Assembly: GCF_042434745.1 (NCBI RefSeq)
Contig: NZ_JBHLSS010000068.1
Source of the DNA: Azotobacter paspali
Lineage (GTDB): Bacteria; Pseudomonadota; Gammaproteobacteria; Pseudomonadales; Pseudomonadaceae
DNA: 22,775 bases
Strand: one strand, 5' to 3'
This document shows, piece after piece, positions 1 to 10,331 of this stretch. The stretch's first letter is position 1. Every line of letters starts with the position of its first letter. A model generated the notes under the pieces. The model was not told where the DNA came from. It made no database searches and was given only the letters and a program-made list of their open reading frames with translations. The position numbers and the translations under genes are program-made.

Positions 1-52
1 GACGTAGCAGCAATATCGTGAGTGATGGCCAGTGCACGCGAGAGACGCATAA

Positions 53-85
53 AAAATCCGATGCCTAAAACAGGCATCGGATTTT
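53..85. terminator. Bidirectional intrinsic terminator
   Basis: A perfect 14-bp inverted repeat (53-66 with 72-85, loop AAAAC) is flanked by A-runs on the left and T-rich sequence on the right, so it reads as a rho-independent terminator on both strands. On the minus strand it ends in six T residues and would close the epimerase operon that stops at 249. On the plus strand it could close a gene ending before the window. Positions 86-248 hold no gene I can support, only a 6-bp hairpin at 101-120. Confidence 0.85.
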
Positions 86-248
86 GCTTTCAGCCCACCA
101 AAGGTCAAGGCGACGACCTTAACTGACTGGCATTAGCCGATCGGCGCCTTTTTCGTTTTGCCGGTTACCCGGTAGGTCCCGGCCCTGCGCCAACGCCGCC
201 GAAATGAACGCCGCAGCTTTCGCGCAGCCCGTCCGGTCAACCTTACCG

Positions 249-1187
249 TCAGGACCGAGCCGGTCCCAACAGACTGGCCAGGCCGGCAGCCATCGGCGTC
301 GGCTCGGGCAATCGATAGCGTTGCCGCAAGCGCCGGTCGCTCGCTTGCGAATGGCGAATGTCGCCCGGCCGCGCAGCGTCCCGGCGCACCTCCGGCAAGC
401 TACCCAACAATGCCGAAATCTCTTCGAGCAGCCGGTTCAGGCTGAGGCTGCGATTCAAGCCGACGTTCACCGCACCCGGCAGAATCTGCGGCGCCTCCAG
501 GGCCTGCAGCAGAATCCCGATGAGATCGGCGATATAGACGAAATCGCGGGTCTGCTCGCCATCGCCGAACAGGGTGATAGGCAGACCTTTCGCGGCACGC
601 TCGGTGAAGATGCTGATCACCCCCGAATAGGGTGACGAAGGGTCCTGCCGCGGTCCGTAGATGTTGAAGAAACGGAAGATCGCCGGTTCCAGCCCATGCT
701 GGCGGCGATAGAAGTCGAGGTAGTGCTCGCTGGCCAACTTGTCCGCCGCATAAGGGGTGAGCGGTGTTTTCGGCGTGTCCTCGTCGATCGCCTCGCCTTC
801 TCCATCGTTGCCGTAGACAGCCGCGCTGGAGGCGAACAGCACGCGCCGGAGGCCCTGCTCGCGCATCGCTTCGCAGACGTTCAGGGTACCGATGAAATTG
901 CTGCGGTGAGTGCCCACCGGGTCGATCACCGAGGCCTGCACCGAAGCCACGGCGGCCAGGTGGACCACGGCTTTGCAACCGGCCACAACCTCGCGCACCT
1001 GGGCAGCATCGGCGACATTCCCTTCGATCAACTCGAGTCGGGAATGGCCAAACGGCAGATTGTCCAACTTGCCGCTGGACAGGTTGTCCAGCACACGCAC
1101 GGAGTAGCCCCTGGCGAGCAACGCATCGACCAGATGCGAACCGATGAAGCCGGCGCCACCGGTCACCAAAACGGGCAGATCAGACAT
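249..1187 (-). CDS. NAD-dependent sugar-nucleotide epimerase (extended SDR, GalE-like)
   Basis: The 312-residue product is an extended short-chain dehydrogenase. It has an N-terminal Rossmann motif TGGAGFIG (about residues 9-16), an acidic D34 after the second strand, a catalytic serine in SSAAVYG (120-126) and the Tyr-x3-Lys pair Y146/K150 (YAADK). This set of residues supports an active UDP- or dTDP-sugar 4-epimerase acting in the cytoplasm, as in GalE/WbpP relatives, but the sugar cannot be read from the sequence. The start at 1187 is chosen because the Rossmann strand begins immediately after it; a longer in-frame start at 1307 would run deep into the upstream gene. It overlaps the stop of the RmlD-like gene by 8 bases, so the two are probably translationally coupled. 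The arrangement resembles PA4069-PA4068 of P. aeruginosa (from memory). Specific function is inferred only. Confidence 0.88.
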   Translation of the reverse strand: MSDLPVLVTGGAGFIGSHLVDALLARGYSVRVLDNLSSGKLDNLPFGHSRLELIEGNVADAAQVREVVAGCKAVVHLAAVASVQASVIDPVGTHRSNFIGTLNVCEAMREQGLRRVLFASSAAVYGNDGEGEAIDEDTPKTPLTPYAADKLASEHYLDFYRRQHGLEPAIFRFFNIYGPRQDPSSPYSGVISIFTERAAKGLPITLFGDGEQTRDFVYIADLIGILLQALEAPQILPGAVNVGLNRSLSLNRLLEEISALLGSLPEVRRDAARPGDIRHSQASDRRLRQRYRLPEPTPMAAGLASLLGPARS

Positions 1188-2064
1188 AGCGATAATAACG
1201 ATCCAACAGGTTCGGCAAACCGGCGCGCCAGGCACGCGGCTTGATACCGAAGGTATTGAGAATCTTCCTGCAAGATAATACCGCGTGCTGCGGCTCTTCG
1301 GCCGCATCCGGAGTCGCTCCGTGCGGCAAGGCCTGGATATCCTCGACAGCCAGCCTGCGGTAGACGCGCGCCTCGCCGAGAACCGCCTGGCCGAATGCCA
1401 ACGCGGTGGTCGCTTCGTGACCGCCGTAATGGTAGGTGCCCCACAGCGGAGTCTGGCAGTCCAGTTGCTTGAGTACGGCGAGCATCACCCGGGCGGCGTC
1501 ATCCACCAGCGTCGGATTGCCGCGACGATCGTCGGCCAGCGCCAATATGCTTTCCCGTTCGGCGCGCAAGAGAAAACGCCCGAGCACCCCGTCGAGACTA
1601 TCGTCATACAGCCAGCCGAAACGCAGCAACACATGCCGGGGGCAGAGCGCCTTCACGCTCTGCTCGATGCGCAACAGGGCCTGCCCGTGCGAGCCGAGCG
1701 GCACCGGCTCGTCCTTCTCGCTGTAGGCCGTGGCTCGGGTACCGTCGAAAACCCGGTAGCTGGAGGGTTGCAGGAGAATGATCTGATGATACTGGCAAAG
1801 CTCGGCGAGGCGCTCGGCCGCACGCTCTTGATTGGCCAAGCGCTCGGCATCCAGGGTATCGGCCTGGAACCAGTCGTGATAGTAGGCGAGATTGACCAGT
1901 GCATCGGGACGGGTCTCGTCGAGCAACCGGGTCAGGCTGGCCGAGTCCCATCCTCGCTCCGGAGGACGCGGCGCCAGGAAGCTGACATCGGCCTCGGCGC
2001 CCAGGTGCACCAAGGCCCGGCCCAGGGCACTACCACCGCCCAGTAGCATCAGGCGCATATGCAT
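1180..2064 (-). CDS. RmlD-like sugar-nucleotide-binding protein, probably without reductase activity
   Basis: The 294-residue protein has the fold signature of the dTDP-4-dehydrorhamnose reductase (RmlD) branch of extended SDRs: a glycine-rich nucleotide loop LGGGSALG (about residues 8-15), VNLAYYHDW (57-65) and the SSYRVFDG strand (101-108). Where RmlD enzymes carry Tyr-x3-Lys, this protein reads GSHGQAL, putting His126 and Leu130 at the catalytic positions by my alignment. It may therefore bind a sugar nucleotide without reducing it, or partner the epimerase encoded just downstream, whose start it overlaps by 8 bases. Methionines at 2064 and 2058 are both possible starts, and neither has a strong Shine-Dalgarno. 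No good promoter was recognised upstream. It resembles the protein next to the epimerase in P. aeruginosa; the role is unknown. Confidence 0.82.
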   Translation of the reverse strand: MHMRLMLLGGGSALGRALVHLGAEADVSFLAPRPPERGWDSASLTRLLDETRPDALVNLAYYHDWFQADTLDAERLANQERAAERLAELCQYHQIILLQPSSYRVFDGTRATAYSEKDEPVPLGSHGQALLRIEQSVKALCPRHVLLRFGWLYDDSLDGVLGRFLLRAERESILALADDRRGNPTLVDDAARVMLAVLKQLDCQTPLWGTYHYGGHEATTALAFGQAVLGEARVYRRLAVEDIQALPHGATPDAAEEPQHAVLSCRKILNTFGIKPRAWRAGLPNLLDRYYRYV

Positions 2065-2532
2065 GAAACGAGGCTACCCTGGGGTAACGGAAGGAATGAA
2101 TGCATGGGGGAGAGTGAAACGGTCCATCATCAGCGCTGATCGGCGCCGGGGTGGCTAAGCCATCCACGGCAATTGGGCGATATTGTGCGGCTTTCGCCCG
2201 TGCACGTCACTACTGCCAACGCCATGGCGCAGGTCGCCGGGCGCACGGCGCTATCCATAGCGACGAATCCACCCGGAACGGATCGAAGACCGAACTCATC
2301 GCCACTTGGTCGGCCAGGATGAGCCACCTGATTATCACAGCCCCTCCCCGGCCGGCTGGTCACCCCAACGTCACCGCACCCAGCCGGCCAGCAAGCCGGC
2401 GAGCGCGCCCGGCAGTGGCGAGGCCCAGCTCGGCAACGGCGGCAGATGCAAGACGAAGTAACAGACAAAGAAGCCTTGAGGTGATCGGGAACCAGGGTGC
2501 GCGACATCGCATGCCTACTCGACTGTACGAGC
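2065..2532. other. Intergenic or decayed segment without a supportable gene
   Basis: These 468 bp lie between the RmlD-like gene and the broken short-chain dehydrogenase. Open frames exist on both strands but none has recognisable family motifs, a convincing ribosome-binding site or neighbours that explain it. On the minus strand a short hydrophobic run follows the dehydrogenase stop in a frame with no start (about 2371-2472). A second peptide-like run containing LADQVAMSSVFDPFR lies near 2280-2345. Either could be a leftover of a decayed gene, but I cannot assign a family. The promoter of the two sugar-nucleotide genes should lie in this segment; I see no clear -35/-10 pair. Confidence 0.5.
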
Positions 2533-3089
2533 TCAAGCGAAGCCGCCGTTGGCGCGCAGTATCTGGGTGTTGATCCAGGCGCCGTCGGGACCTTCGAGGA
2601 AGGACACTACCGAAGCGATATCTTCGGGCGTGCCGAGGCGCTCCAGCGACGCCAGCCCCGCCAACTGCTCGATCTGCCCCGCGCGCTCTTACCAGCGAAG
2701 AACAATTCGGTGGCAACCGGACCCGGCGCCACGGCATGACGCAGATTCCGCGCCCGCGCAACTCGTTCGCCAGAACATGTACCAGCCCCTCGACACCCGC
2801 CTTGCTGGCGATATAGGGACCATAGCCGGGGAAGGACTTGGCGATCGCAGTGGTCGACAAGGCGACGATCCGCCCCCTGGTCCATCTGCCGCGCCGCCTC
2901 GGCGAGCACGACGAAGGCACTGCGCAGGTTGGTGCGCAGCATCCGCTCGAACGGTTCGATATCGCCGTCGGCGCTCTTCAGGCAGGACATGATTCCGGCA
3001 CTGTTGACCAGCACGTCGATGCGCTTGCAGATCGCCCTGACCCTGGCGAACAGATGCGCTATGTCGGCCGGCTCGGCCTGCACGTCGCC
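2533..3089 (-). pseudogene. Short-chain dehydrogenase/reductase remnant (5' truncated, three frameshifts)
   Basis: Successive pieces of one classical SDR can be read in three frames. First comes VQAEPADIAHLF...RIDVLVNSAG...RTNLRSAF (3089 to about 2876). Next is GRIVALSTTAIAK...YGPYIASKAG with the catalytic Tyr/Lys at 2815 and 2803 (to about 2737). Then AVAPGPVATELFFAGKS (to about 2680), and finally QIEQLAGL...LGTPEDIA...ILRANGGFA ending at TGA 2533-2535. The frame changes near 2876, 2737 and 2680 are each consistent with small indels; the one at 2737 looks like loss of one A from an Asn codon. The N-terminal Rossmann TGxxxGxG part is absent: sequence right of about 3090 belongs to a LysR-type remnant on the other strand. 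The parent was probably a 245-250 aa NAD(P)-dependent oxidoreductase. Three independent shifts make sequencing error an unlikely sole explanation. Confidence 0.85.
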
Positions 3090-3728
3090 CACGCCAACCT
3101 GATCATTCTACCGCGCATCCAAGAACTCCACCGTCGCTATCCGCAGATCGAGCTGGTCATTAGCAGCAAAGACCGCCTGGTGGATCTGTTGGGCAAAGGC
3201 ATCGATCGCGTGGTTCGTGCCGGCCAGCCGCGCGACTTTTCAATGGTGGCGCGACGCCTGGTGCTGATGCCGGAAGTGGTCTGCGCTAGCCCGGACTACC
3301 TAGATCGCCACGGCCGCCCAAGGCATCCCGAAGAGCTGGCAGGCCACCAGGCGGTGGGCTTCTTCCCCAGCAATCACGACACGCTACCCATTCAGCTTCC
3401 TGATCGACGGCGAGATGACGGAGTTCGAGGTGGGCAGCTGGATCTCGCTCAACGACGCGGAGTGCTACAGCACTTGCGCATTGAGCGGCTGCGGCTTGAT
3501 CCAGGAGCCACGCTTGCGGGTGGAGGAGCATCTGCGCGGCGGCAGGCTAGAAGAAGTACTGACGGAATGGCCCAGTCCAGGCTTGCCGGTCTCGGCACTC
3601 TATCCCTATCACCGGCAATTGTCGCCACGGTCTTCGTCGAGTGGCTCTCGGCGCTTTATGCCGAGCGTTTCGGACAGGACCAGGCACCACGGCTCATCCG
3701 CAGGCGCCAGGGAACAAGCCCGCCCTGA
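3078..3728 (+). pseudogene. LysR-type transcriptional regulator remnant (no HTH domain, two frameshifts)
   Basis: This is the effector-binding half of a LysR-family regulator. The reading begins abruptly at about HANLIILPRIQELHRRYP, continues through SSKDRLVDLLGKGIDRVVRAG, the typical ARRLVLMPEVVCASPDYL and HPEELAGHQAVGF, then shifts frame near 3384 into SFLIDGEMTEFEVGSW...SGCGLIQEPRLRVEEHL...WPSPGLPVSALYPYHRQLSPR. It shifts again near 3628 into VFVEWLSALYAERFG, ending at TGA 3726-3728. The missing N-terminal 90 or so residues include the whole winged helix-turn-helix and linker helix, so no DNA-binding protein can be made. Its truncated 5' end meets the truncated 5' end of the minus-strand dehydrogenase remnant. 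The exact junction within about 3066-3092 is uncertain. Confidence 0.85.
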
Positions 3729-3739
3729 GCGACGGGCGG
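3720..3739 (-). terminator. Weak terminator-like hairpin downstream of ssb
   Basis: A 6-bp GC stem (3720-3725 with 3734-3739, 8-nt loop) sits 5 bases after the ssb stop. On the minus strand it is followed only by GCTTGTTCC, so the T-tract is poor and termination may be inefficient or rho-dependent. The stop of the LysR remnant falls at the edge of the loop. Confidence 0.35.
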
Positions 3740-3743
3740 ACTC

Positions 3744-4247
3744 CTAGAACGGAATGTCGTCGTCGAAGCTGTCGTAGTCCGGCGCCGGCGGCTGCCGGTC
3801 CTGCTGCGGAGCGGGAGCGGGGCGCGACTGCGGAGCCTGGGCCTGCTGCTGCGGCTCGCGCGGGGGACGCGGCACGCGCGGTGCGTCGTCGGGGTTACCG
3901 GCGCGACCGCCGAGCAGTTGCAAGGTGCCGTTCATGTCGACGACGATCTCGGTGGTGTAGCGATCCTGGCCATCCTGCCCCTGCCACTTGCGGGTTTGCA
4001 GGCGACCCTCGACGTAGCACTGCGAGCCCTTGCGCAGGTACTCGCCAGCGATCTCGGCGAGCCGGCCGAAGAACACCACGCGATGCCATTCGGTACGCTC
4101 CTGCTGTTGGCCGGTCTGCTTGTCCTTCCAACTGTCGGTAGTGGCCAGGGTGATGTTGGTGACCGCGTTGCCGTTGGGCAGGTACCGGGTTTCCGGATCA
4201 CCGCCGACGTTGCCGATCAGAATGACTTTGTTAACCCCACGGGCCAT
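3744..4247 (-). CDS. ssb: Single-stranded DNA-binding protein SSB
   Basis: SSB coats single-stranded DNA as a tetramer during replication, recombination and repair. The 167-residue product has the OB-fold in about residues 1-112 with the ssDNA-stacking aromatics at the E. coli numbering (W40, W54, F60, W88). A Gln/Pro/Arg-rich disordered linker follows (about 113-157), and the acidic tip DDDIPF recruits partner proteins. The ATG at 4247 has a Shine-Dalgarno AGGAG that overlaps the TAG stop of the upstream transporter gene 9 bases away. ssb is therefore most likely transcribed from the promoter ahead of yajR and may be translationally coupled to it. In E. coli ssb lies directly divergent from uvrA; here the transporter gene is inserted between them. 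Confidence 0.98.
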   Translation of the reverse strand: MARGVNKVILIGNVGGDPETRYLPNGNAVTNITLATTDSWKDKQTGQQQERTEWHRVVFFGRLAEIAGEYLRKGSQCYVEGRLQTRKWQGQDGQDRYTTEIVVDMNGTLQLLGGRAGNPDDAPRVPRPPREPQQQAQAPQSRPAPAPQQDRQPPAPDYDSFDDDIPF

Positions 4248-4256
4248 AACGTTCTC

Positions 4257-5645
4257 CTAGGCTTCAGCACGTACCGGCGCCGGGTCGATCAGGCGCTCGA
4301 GAGACGTGCGGTCCAGTTTTTGGGTATCCACTTTGATATAGAGGGCGGCCTCCTCGGCCACCACTTCGGCATCCGCCACTCCGGGCACGGCCAGCAGACG
4401 CTCGCGTAGGGCCTCGTCGCGCAGAGCCGCAGGCGATAGCGACAGGCGCAGGCTGGTCACGTATGGAGGTTCGCGCATGGTAACAGCTATCGCCAGCCAC
4501 AGAGCGCAGAGCAGCGCACAACCGACGAACACCGTACCCAGCCCGCCCTGCTGGTACAGCCAGCCGCCGAAGATGCCGCCCAGTGCCGCGCCGAGGAACT
4601 GGCTGGTGGAGTACACCCCCATCGCCGTGCCCTTGCCCCCGGCCGGAGCAACCTTGCTGACCAGCGACGGCAGGGACGCCTCCAGCAGGTTGAACGCCGT
4701 GAAGAAGAGCACGGCCCCCAGTACCAATGCCGTCAGACCGCTGCCGAGCAGCCAGAAATACAGCTCGCAGAACAGCAAGACCGCCACCGCCGCGCAGAAC
4801 ACCCGCTTCATCCGGCGCTTCTTTTCAGCGTAGAAGATGAAGGGAACCATGCCGAAGAAGCCCACGAACAGGGCGACTAAATAGACCCACCAGTGCTCCT
4901 CGCGAGGCAGGCCGCCCCGTTCCACCAGGGCCAGCGGCAGGGCCACGAAGGTTGCCATCAGGATCGCATGCAGGACGCCGATACCGAAATCCAGGCGCAG
5001 CAGATCGGGATGGCGCAACGTGGCGCCCAGTGCCTGACGCGCTACGGCGGACTCGCGGTGCTGCAGGACGCGCGGCGCCGCCGGCACCAGCGCGACGATG
5101 ATCAGGATACCGAACAGGGCCATGCCGGCGGTCGCCCAGAACAACCCGGCCAGGCCGAAGGCGCGAGTCAGCAGCGGGCCGATCACCATGGCCGCGGCGA
5201 ACGACAGGCCGATGCTCATACCGATCATGGCCATGGCCTTGGTGCGATGCTGCTCGCGGGTCAGGTCGGAAAGCAGCGCCATCACCGCCGCAGAGATCGC
5301 CCCTGCGCCCTGCAGCACGCGGCCGGCGATGACACCCCAGATGGAATCGGCATTGGCCGCCAGCACCGCCCCGGCGGCGAAGATCAGTAGGCCGGCATAG
5401 ATCACCGGACGCCGGCCGATGCGATCGGAAAGAATGCCGAAGGGGATTTGCAACACCGCCTGGGTCAGGCCGTAGGCGCCGATCGCCAGGCCGATCAGGG
5501 CCGGGGTGGCACCCGCCAGGTCCATCCCATAGGTGGAAAGCACCGGCAGCACCATAAACATGCCCAGCATGCGGAAGGCGAAGACCAGCGCCAGCCCACC
5601 GCCCGCCCGGATTTCGCCACCACTCATGCGCCCGCGATCGTGCAT
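4257..5645 (-). CDS. yajR: YajR-type MFS transporter with C-terminal YAM domain
   Basis: A 462-residue inner-membrane carrier of the major facilitator superfamily. RMLGMFMVLPVLSTYGM (about 25-41) and motif A G-I-L-S-D-R-I-G-R-R (70-79) closely match E. coli YajR, as does the run through SDLTREQ-RTKAMAMIG after the third membrane segment. About twelve hydrophobic segments end near residue 395. A soluble tail of about 60 residues follows, with the pattern LRERLLAVPGVADAEVV...ALYIKVDTQKLD, typical of the ferredoxin-like YAM domain of YajR. The substrate is unknown. I place the start at 5645 (MHDRGRMSGG) because GAGG/GGAG lies just upstream and the longer frame to 5813 runs into uvrA. The first gene of a two-gene unit with ssb, it is divergent from uvrA across 132 bp. 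Confidence 0.92.
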   Translation of the reverse strand: MHDRGRMSGGEIRAGGGLALVFAFRMLGMFMVLPVLSTYGMDLAGATPALIGLAIGAYGLTQAVLQIPFGILSDRIGRRPVIYAGLLIFAAGAVLAANADSIWGVIAGRVLQGAGAISAAVMALLSDLTREQHRTKAMAMIGMSIGLSFAAAMVIGPLLTRAFGLAGLFWATAGMALFGILIIVALVPAAPRVLQHRESAVARQALGATLRHPDLLRLDFGIGVLHAILMATFVALPLALVERGGLPREEHWWVYLVALFVGFFGMVPFIFYAEKKRRMKRVFCAAVAVLLFCELYFWLLGSGLTALVLGAVLFFTAFNLLEASLPSLVSKVAPAGGKGTAMGVYSTSQFLGAALGGIFGGWLYQQGGLGTVFVGCALLCALWLAIAVTMREPPYVTSLRLSLSPAALRDEALRERLLAVPGVADAEVVAEEAALYIKVDTQKLDRTSLERLIDPAPVRAEA

Positions 5646-5670
5646 GCTCCAGCCCTCATGAAAATGCGCG

Positions 5671-5676
5671 ATTCTA
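5671..5676 (-). promoter_or_regulatory. Candidate -10 element for yajR-ssb
   Basis: On the minus strand a TAGAAT hexamer lies 25 bases upstream of the yajR start in the uvrA/yajR divergent gap. The hexamer 17 bases further upstream (TGGGCT) is a poor -35, so this is a candidate only. Confidence 0.35.
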
Positions 5677-5716
5677 CCAGCCGCCGTCCGGCCAGCCCAC
5701 GCCAGCCGGCCAGACG

Positions 5717-5746
5717 TTTCCGCCCTCTTGCGGCGCGCCGTATACT
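5717..5746 (+). promoter_or_regulatory. Candidate uvrA promoter
   Basis: A good -10 hexamer TATACT (5741-5746) lies 31 bases before the uvrA start codon, with a weak -35-like TTTCCG at 5717-5722 and an 18-bp spacer. No CTG-N10-CAG LexA box is visible anywhere in the 132-bp divergent region; the plus strand there has no CTG triplet. Confidence 0.45.
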
Positions 5747-5777
5747 CGTGGATTTCCGCCCGCCATGCGAGACCGCT

Positions 5778-8612
<2,835 letters not shown>

Positions 8613-8633
8613 ATCGGAAGATGATCGAGCGGG

Positions 8634-8662
8634 AGGGAGGCGGAGTCACCTCCGCCATCCTC
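8634..8662 (+). terminator. GC-rich hairpin after uvrA
   Basis: GGCGGAG (8639-8645) pairs perfectly with CTCCGCC (8650-8656) around a 4-nt loop, and flanking GAGG/CCTC can lengthen the stem with a small internal mismatch. There is no T-run behind it, so it may protect or weakly terminate the uvrA transcript rather than act as a classical terminator. Confidence 0.4.
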
Positions 8663-8732
8663 TCGAAGCACCGAATGCCAAGCGTGCAGAAGACTTTCGC
8701 CGCCAAGTCATCGGATCATCGCCATCGCGAAC

Positions 8733-8757
8733 CGAAAACACGAACTGCGCCAGTTCG
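8733..8757 (-). terminator. Second, distal terminator of the ribosomal cluster
   Basis: A perfect 7-bp stem CGAACTG/CAGTTCG (8741-8747 with 8751-8757, 3-nt loop) is followed on the minus strand by TGTTTTC. It stands about 25 bases downstream of the main rplQ terminator and may be a backup. Confidence 0.45.
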
Positions 8758-8772
8758 CCATGCCTGGCCCAC

Positions 8773-8809
8773 AACGAAAACACCCTGCGAAGACAAGCCT
8801 CGCAGGGTG
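8773..8809 (-). terminator. Intrinsic terminator of the alpha operon
   Basis: A perfect 10-bp stem (8781-8790 with 8800-8809, 9-nt loop) is followed on the minus strand by TTTTCGTT. It lies 61 bases after the rplQ stop and is the natural end of the S10-spc-alpha transcription. On the plus strand there is no T-tract, so it should not terminate uvrA. Confidence 0.85.
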
Positions 8810-8870
8810 CAGGATGAAACAGCCCATTGGAGAGCGAACACAAGGCCCGTCTCTCCATGCGGCAAGCGCC

Positions 8871-9263
8871 TTATTCGGCGGTGCCTGCCAGCACTTCGCC
8901 GTCGACAGGGCGATCAACCAGCTCGACGTACGCCATGGGCGCATTGTCGCCAGTGCGGAAACCGCACTTGAGGATGCGCAGGTAGCCGCCCGGACGGTTG
9001 GCGTAACGCTTGCCCAAATCGTTGAACAACTTGCCCACGGCAGCTTTCGAACGAGTACGATCAAAGGCTAGGCGGCGGTTGGCGACGCTGTCTTCCTTGG
9101 CCAGAGTGATCAGCGGCTCGGCGACGCGACGCAGCTCCTTGGCCTTGGGCAGGGTGGTTTTGATCAGTTCGTGCTCGAACAACGACACCGCCATGTTCTG
9201 AAACATGGCCTTGCGGTGTGCGCTGGTGCGGCTCAGATGACGGCCACTTTTACGATGACGCAT
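8871..9263 (-). CDS. rplQ: 50S ribosomal protein L17
   Basis: L17 is a large-subunit assembly protein located near the exit-tunnel side. The 130-residue product begins MRHRKSGRHLSRTSAHRKAMFQNM and contains the family segment LITLAKEDSVANRRLAFDRTR. The start at 9263 has AAGGA at good spacing. It is the last gene of the alpha operon, 44 bp after rpoA, the usual place. It is followed by tandem terminators. Confidence 0.98.
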   Translation of the reverse strand: MRHRKSGRHLSRTSAHRKAMFQNMAVSLFEHELIKTTLPKAKELRRVAEPLITLAKEDSVANRRLAFDRTRSKAAVGKLFNDLGKRYANRPGGYLRILKCGFRTGDNAPMAYVELVDRPVDGEVLAGTAE

Positions 9264-9307
9264 GATTCAATTCCTTACCAAACTTGTTCGTTCGGTGGTA
9301 GTGACGT

Positions 9308-10309
9308 TCAGGCCGTAGCCTTGTCGTCCTTCTTCAGACTTGCAGGCGGCCAATTATCGAGGCGCATGCCGAGGGACAGACCACGGGAAGCCAGAACGTC
9401 TTTGATTTCGGTCAGGGACTTCTTGCCCAGGTTCGGAGTCTTCAGCAACTCTACTTCGGTGCGCTGGATCAGGTCACCGATATAGTAAATGTTCTCCGCC
9501 TTCAGGCAGTTGGCCGAGCGTACGGTCAGTTCCAGGTCGTCGACCGGACGCAGGAGGATCGGATCGATCTCGTCTTCCTGCTCGACCACCACTGGCGCGA
9601 TATCGCCCTTAAGGTCGACGAACGCGGCCAATTGCTGCTGCAGAATGGTCGCGGCACGGCGGATGGCCTCTTCGGGATCCAGGGTACCGTTGGTTTCCAG
9701 ATCGATGACCAGCTTGTCCAGGTTCGTACGTTGCTCGACGCGGGCGTTCTCCACCACGTAAGCGACACGGCGGACTGGACTGAAGGAAGCGTCAAGCTGA
9801 AGACGACCGATGCTGCGGCTTTCGTCCTCGTCGCTCTGACGGGCGTCGGCGGGCTCGTAACCACGACCACGCGACACCTTGAGCCTCATGTTCAGTGCGC
9901 CATTGTTCGCCAGGTTGGCGATTACATGACCGCCGTTGACGATTTCGACATCATGATCCAGCTGAATATCGGCAGCGGTTACCGCACCGGAGCCCTTCTT
10001 GCTCAGGCTCAGCGTGACCTCGTCGCGACCATGCAGCTTGATGGCCAGGCCCTTCAGGTTGAGCAGGATCTCGATGACATCTTCCTGCACTCCTTCGATA
10101 GCGCTGTACTCATGAAGCACGCCGTCGATCTCGGCCTCGACTACCGCACAGCCGGGCATGGAAGACAGCAGGATGCGACGCAAGGCGTTGCCCAGGGTAT
10201 GACCAAAACCGCGCTCGAGCGGCTCGAGCGTGATCTTGGCACGGGTCGGGCTGACCGCCTGCACGTCGATGTGACGGGGGGTCAGGAACTCATTTACCGA
10301 ACTCTGCAT
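9308..10309 (-). CDS. rpoA: DNA-directed RNA polymerase subunit alpha
   Basis: RpoA dimerises to nucleate core RNA polymerase assembly, and its C-terminal domain contacts UP elements and activators. The 333-residue protein has the N-terminal assembly domain (about 1-235, with GFGHTLGNALRRILLSSMPG near 34-53) and an acidic linker (VEQEDEIDP). The C-terminal helix-hairpin-helix domain runs from about 255 to 333, where R264 in TVRSANCLK corresponds to E. coli R265. LLKTPNLGKKSLTEIKDVL is complete. It sits between rpsD (22 bp upstream) and rplQ, the conserved alpha-operon position, so polymerase and ribosome synthesis share one mRNA. Confidence 0.99.
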   Translation of the reverse strand: MQSSVNEFLTPRHIDVQAVSPTRAKITLEPLERGFGHTLGNALRRILLSSMPGCAVVEAEIDGVLHEYSAIEGVQEDVIEILLNLKGLAIKLHGRDEVTLSLSKKGSGAVTAADIQLDHDVEIVNGGHVIANLANNGALNMRLKVSRGRGYEPADARQSDEDESRSIGRLQLDASFSPVRRVAYVVENARVEQRTNLDKLVIDLETNGTLDPEEAIRRAATILQQQLAAFVDLKGDIAPVVVEQEDEIDPILLRPVDDLELTVRSANCLKAENIYYIGDLIQRTEVELLKTPNLGKKSLTEIKDVLASRGLSLGMRLDNWPPASLKKDDKATA

Positions 10310-10331
10310 GGATATACCTATTTTCTAGCCC

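Noticed and set aside
1..68. Possible 3' end of a plus-strand gene, stopping at 19-21 or at 66-68, or a minus-strand start at 50
   Set aside because: Too short to judge. The minus-strand ATG at 50 has no ribosome-binding site and sits against the terminator.
696..1244. 182-residue plus-strand frame opposite the epimerase
   Set aside because: The minus-strand epimerase has complete motifs through this region; the plus frame shows none.
2130..2507. 125-residue minus-strand frame
   Set aside because: Composition resembles a random high-GC frame, with many Cys/Arg/Pro and no motif; it starts just downstream of the dehydrogenase remnant's stop, in another frame.
5646..5777. SOS (LexA) box shared by uvrA and yajR-ssb
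   Set aside because: No CTG-N10-CAG is present; the palindrome expected for gammaproteobacterial LexA is missing.
8646..8858. 70-residue minus-strand frame after rplQ
   Set aside because: It contains both terminator hairpins and shows no family similarity; this is expected of non-coding DNA.
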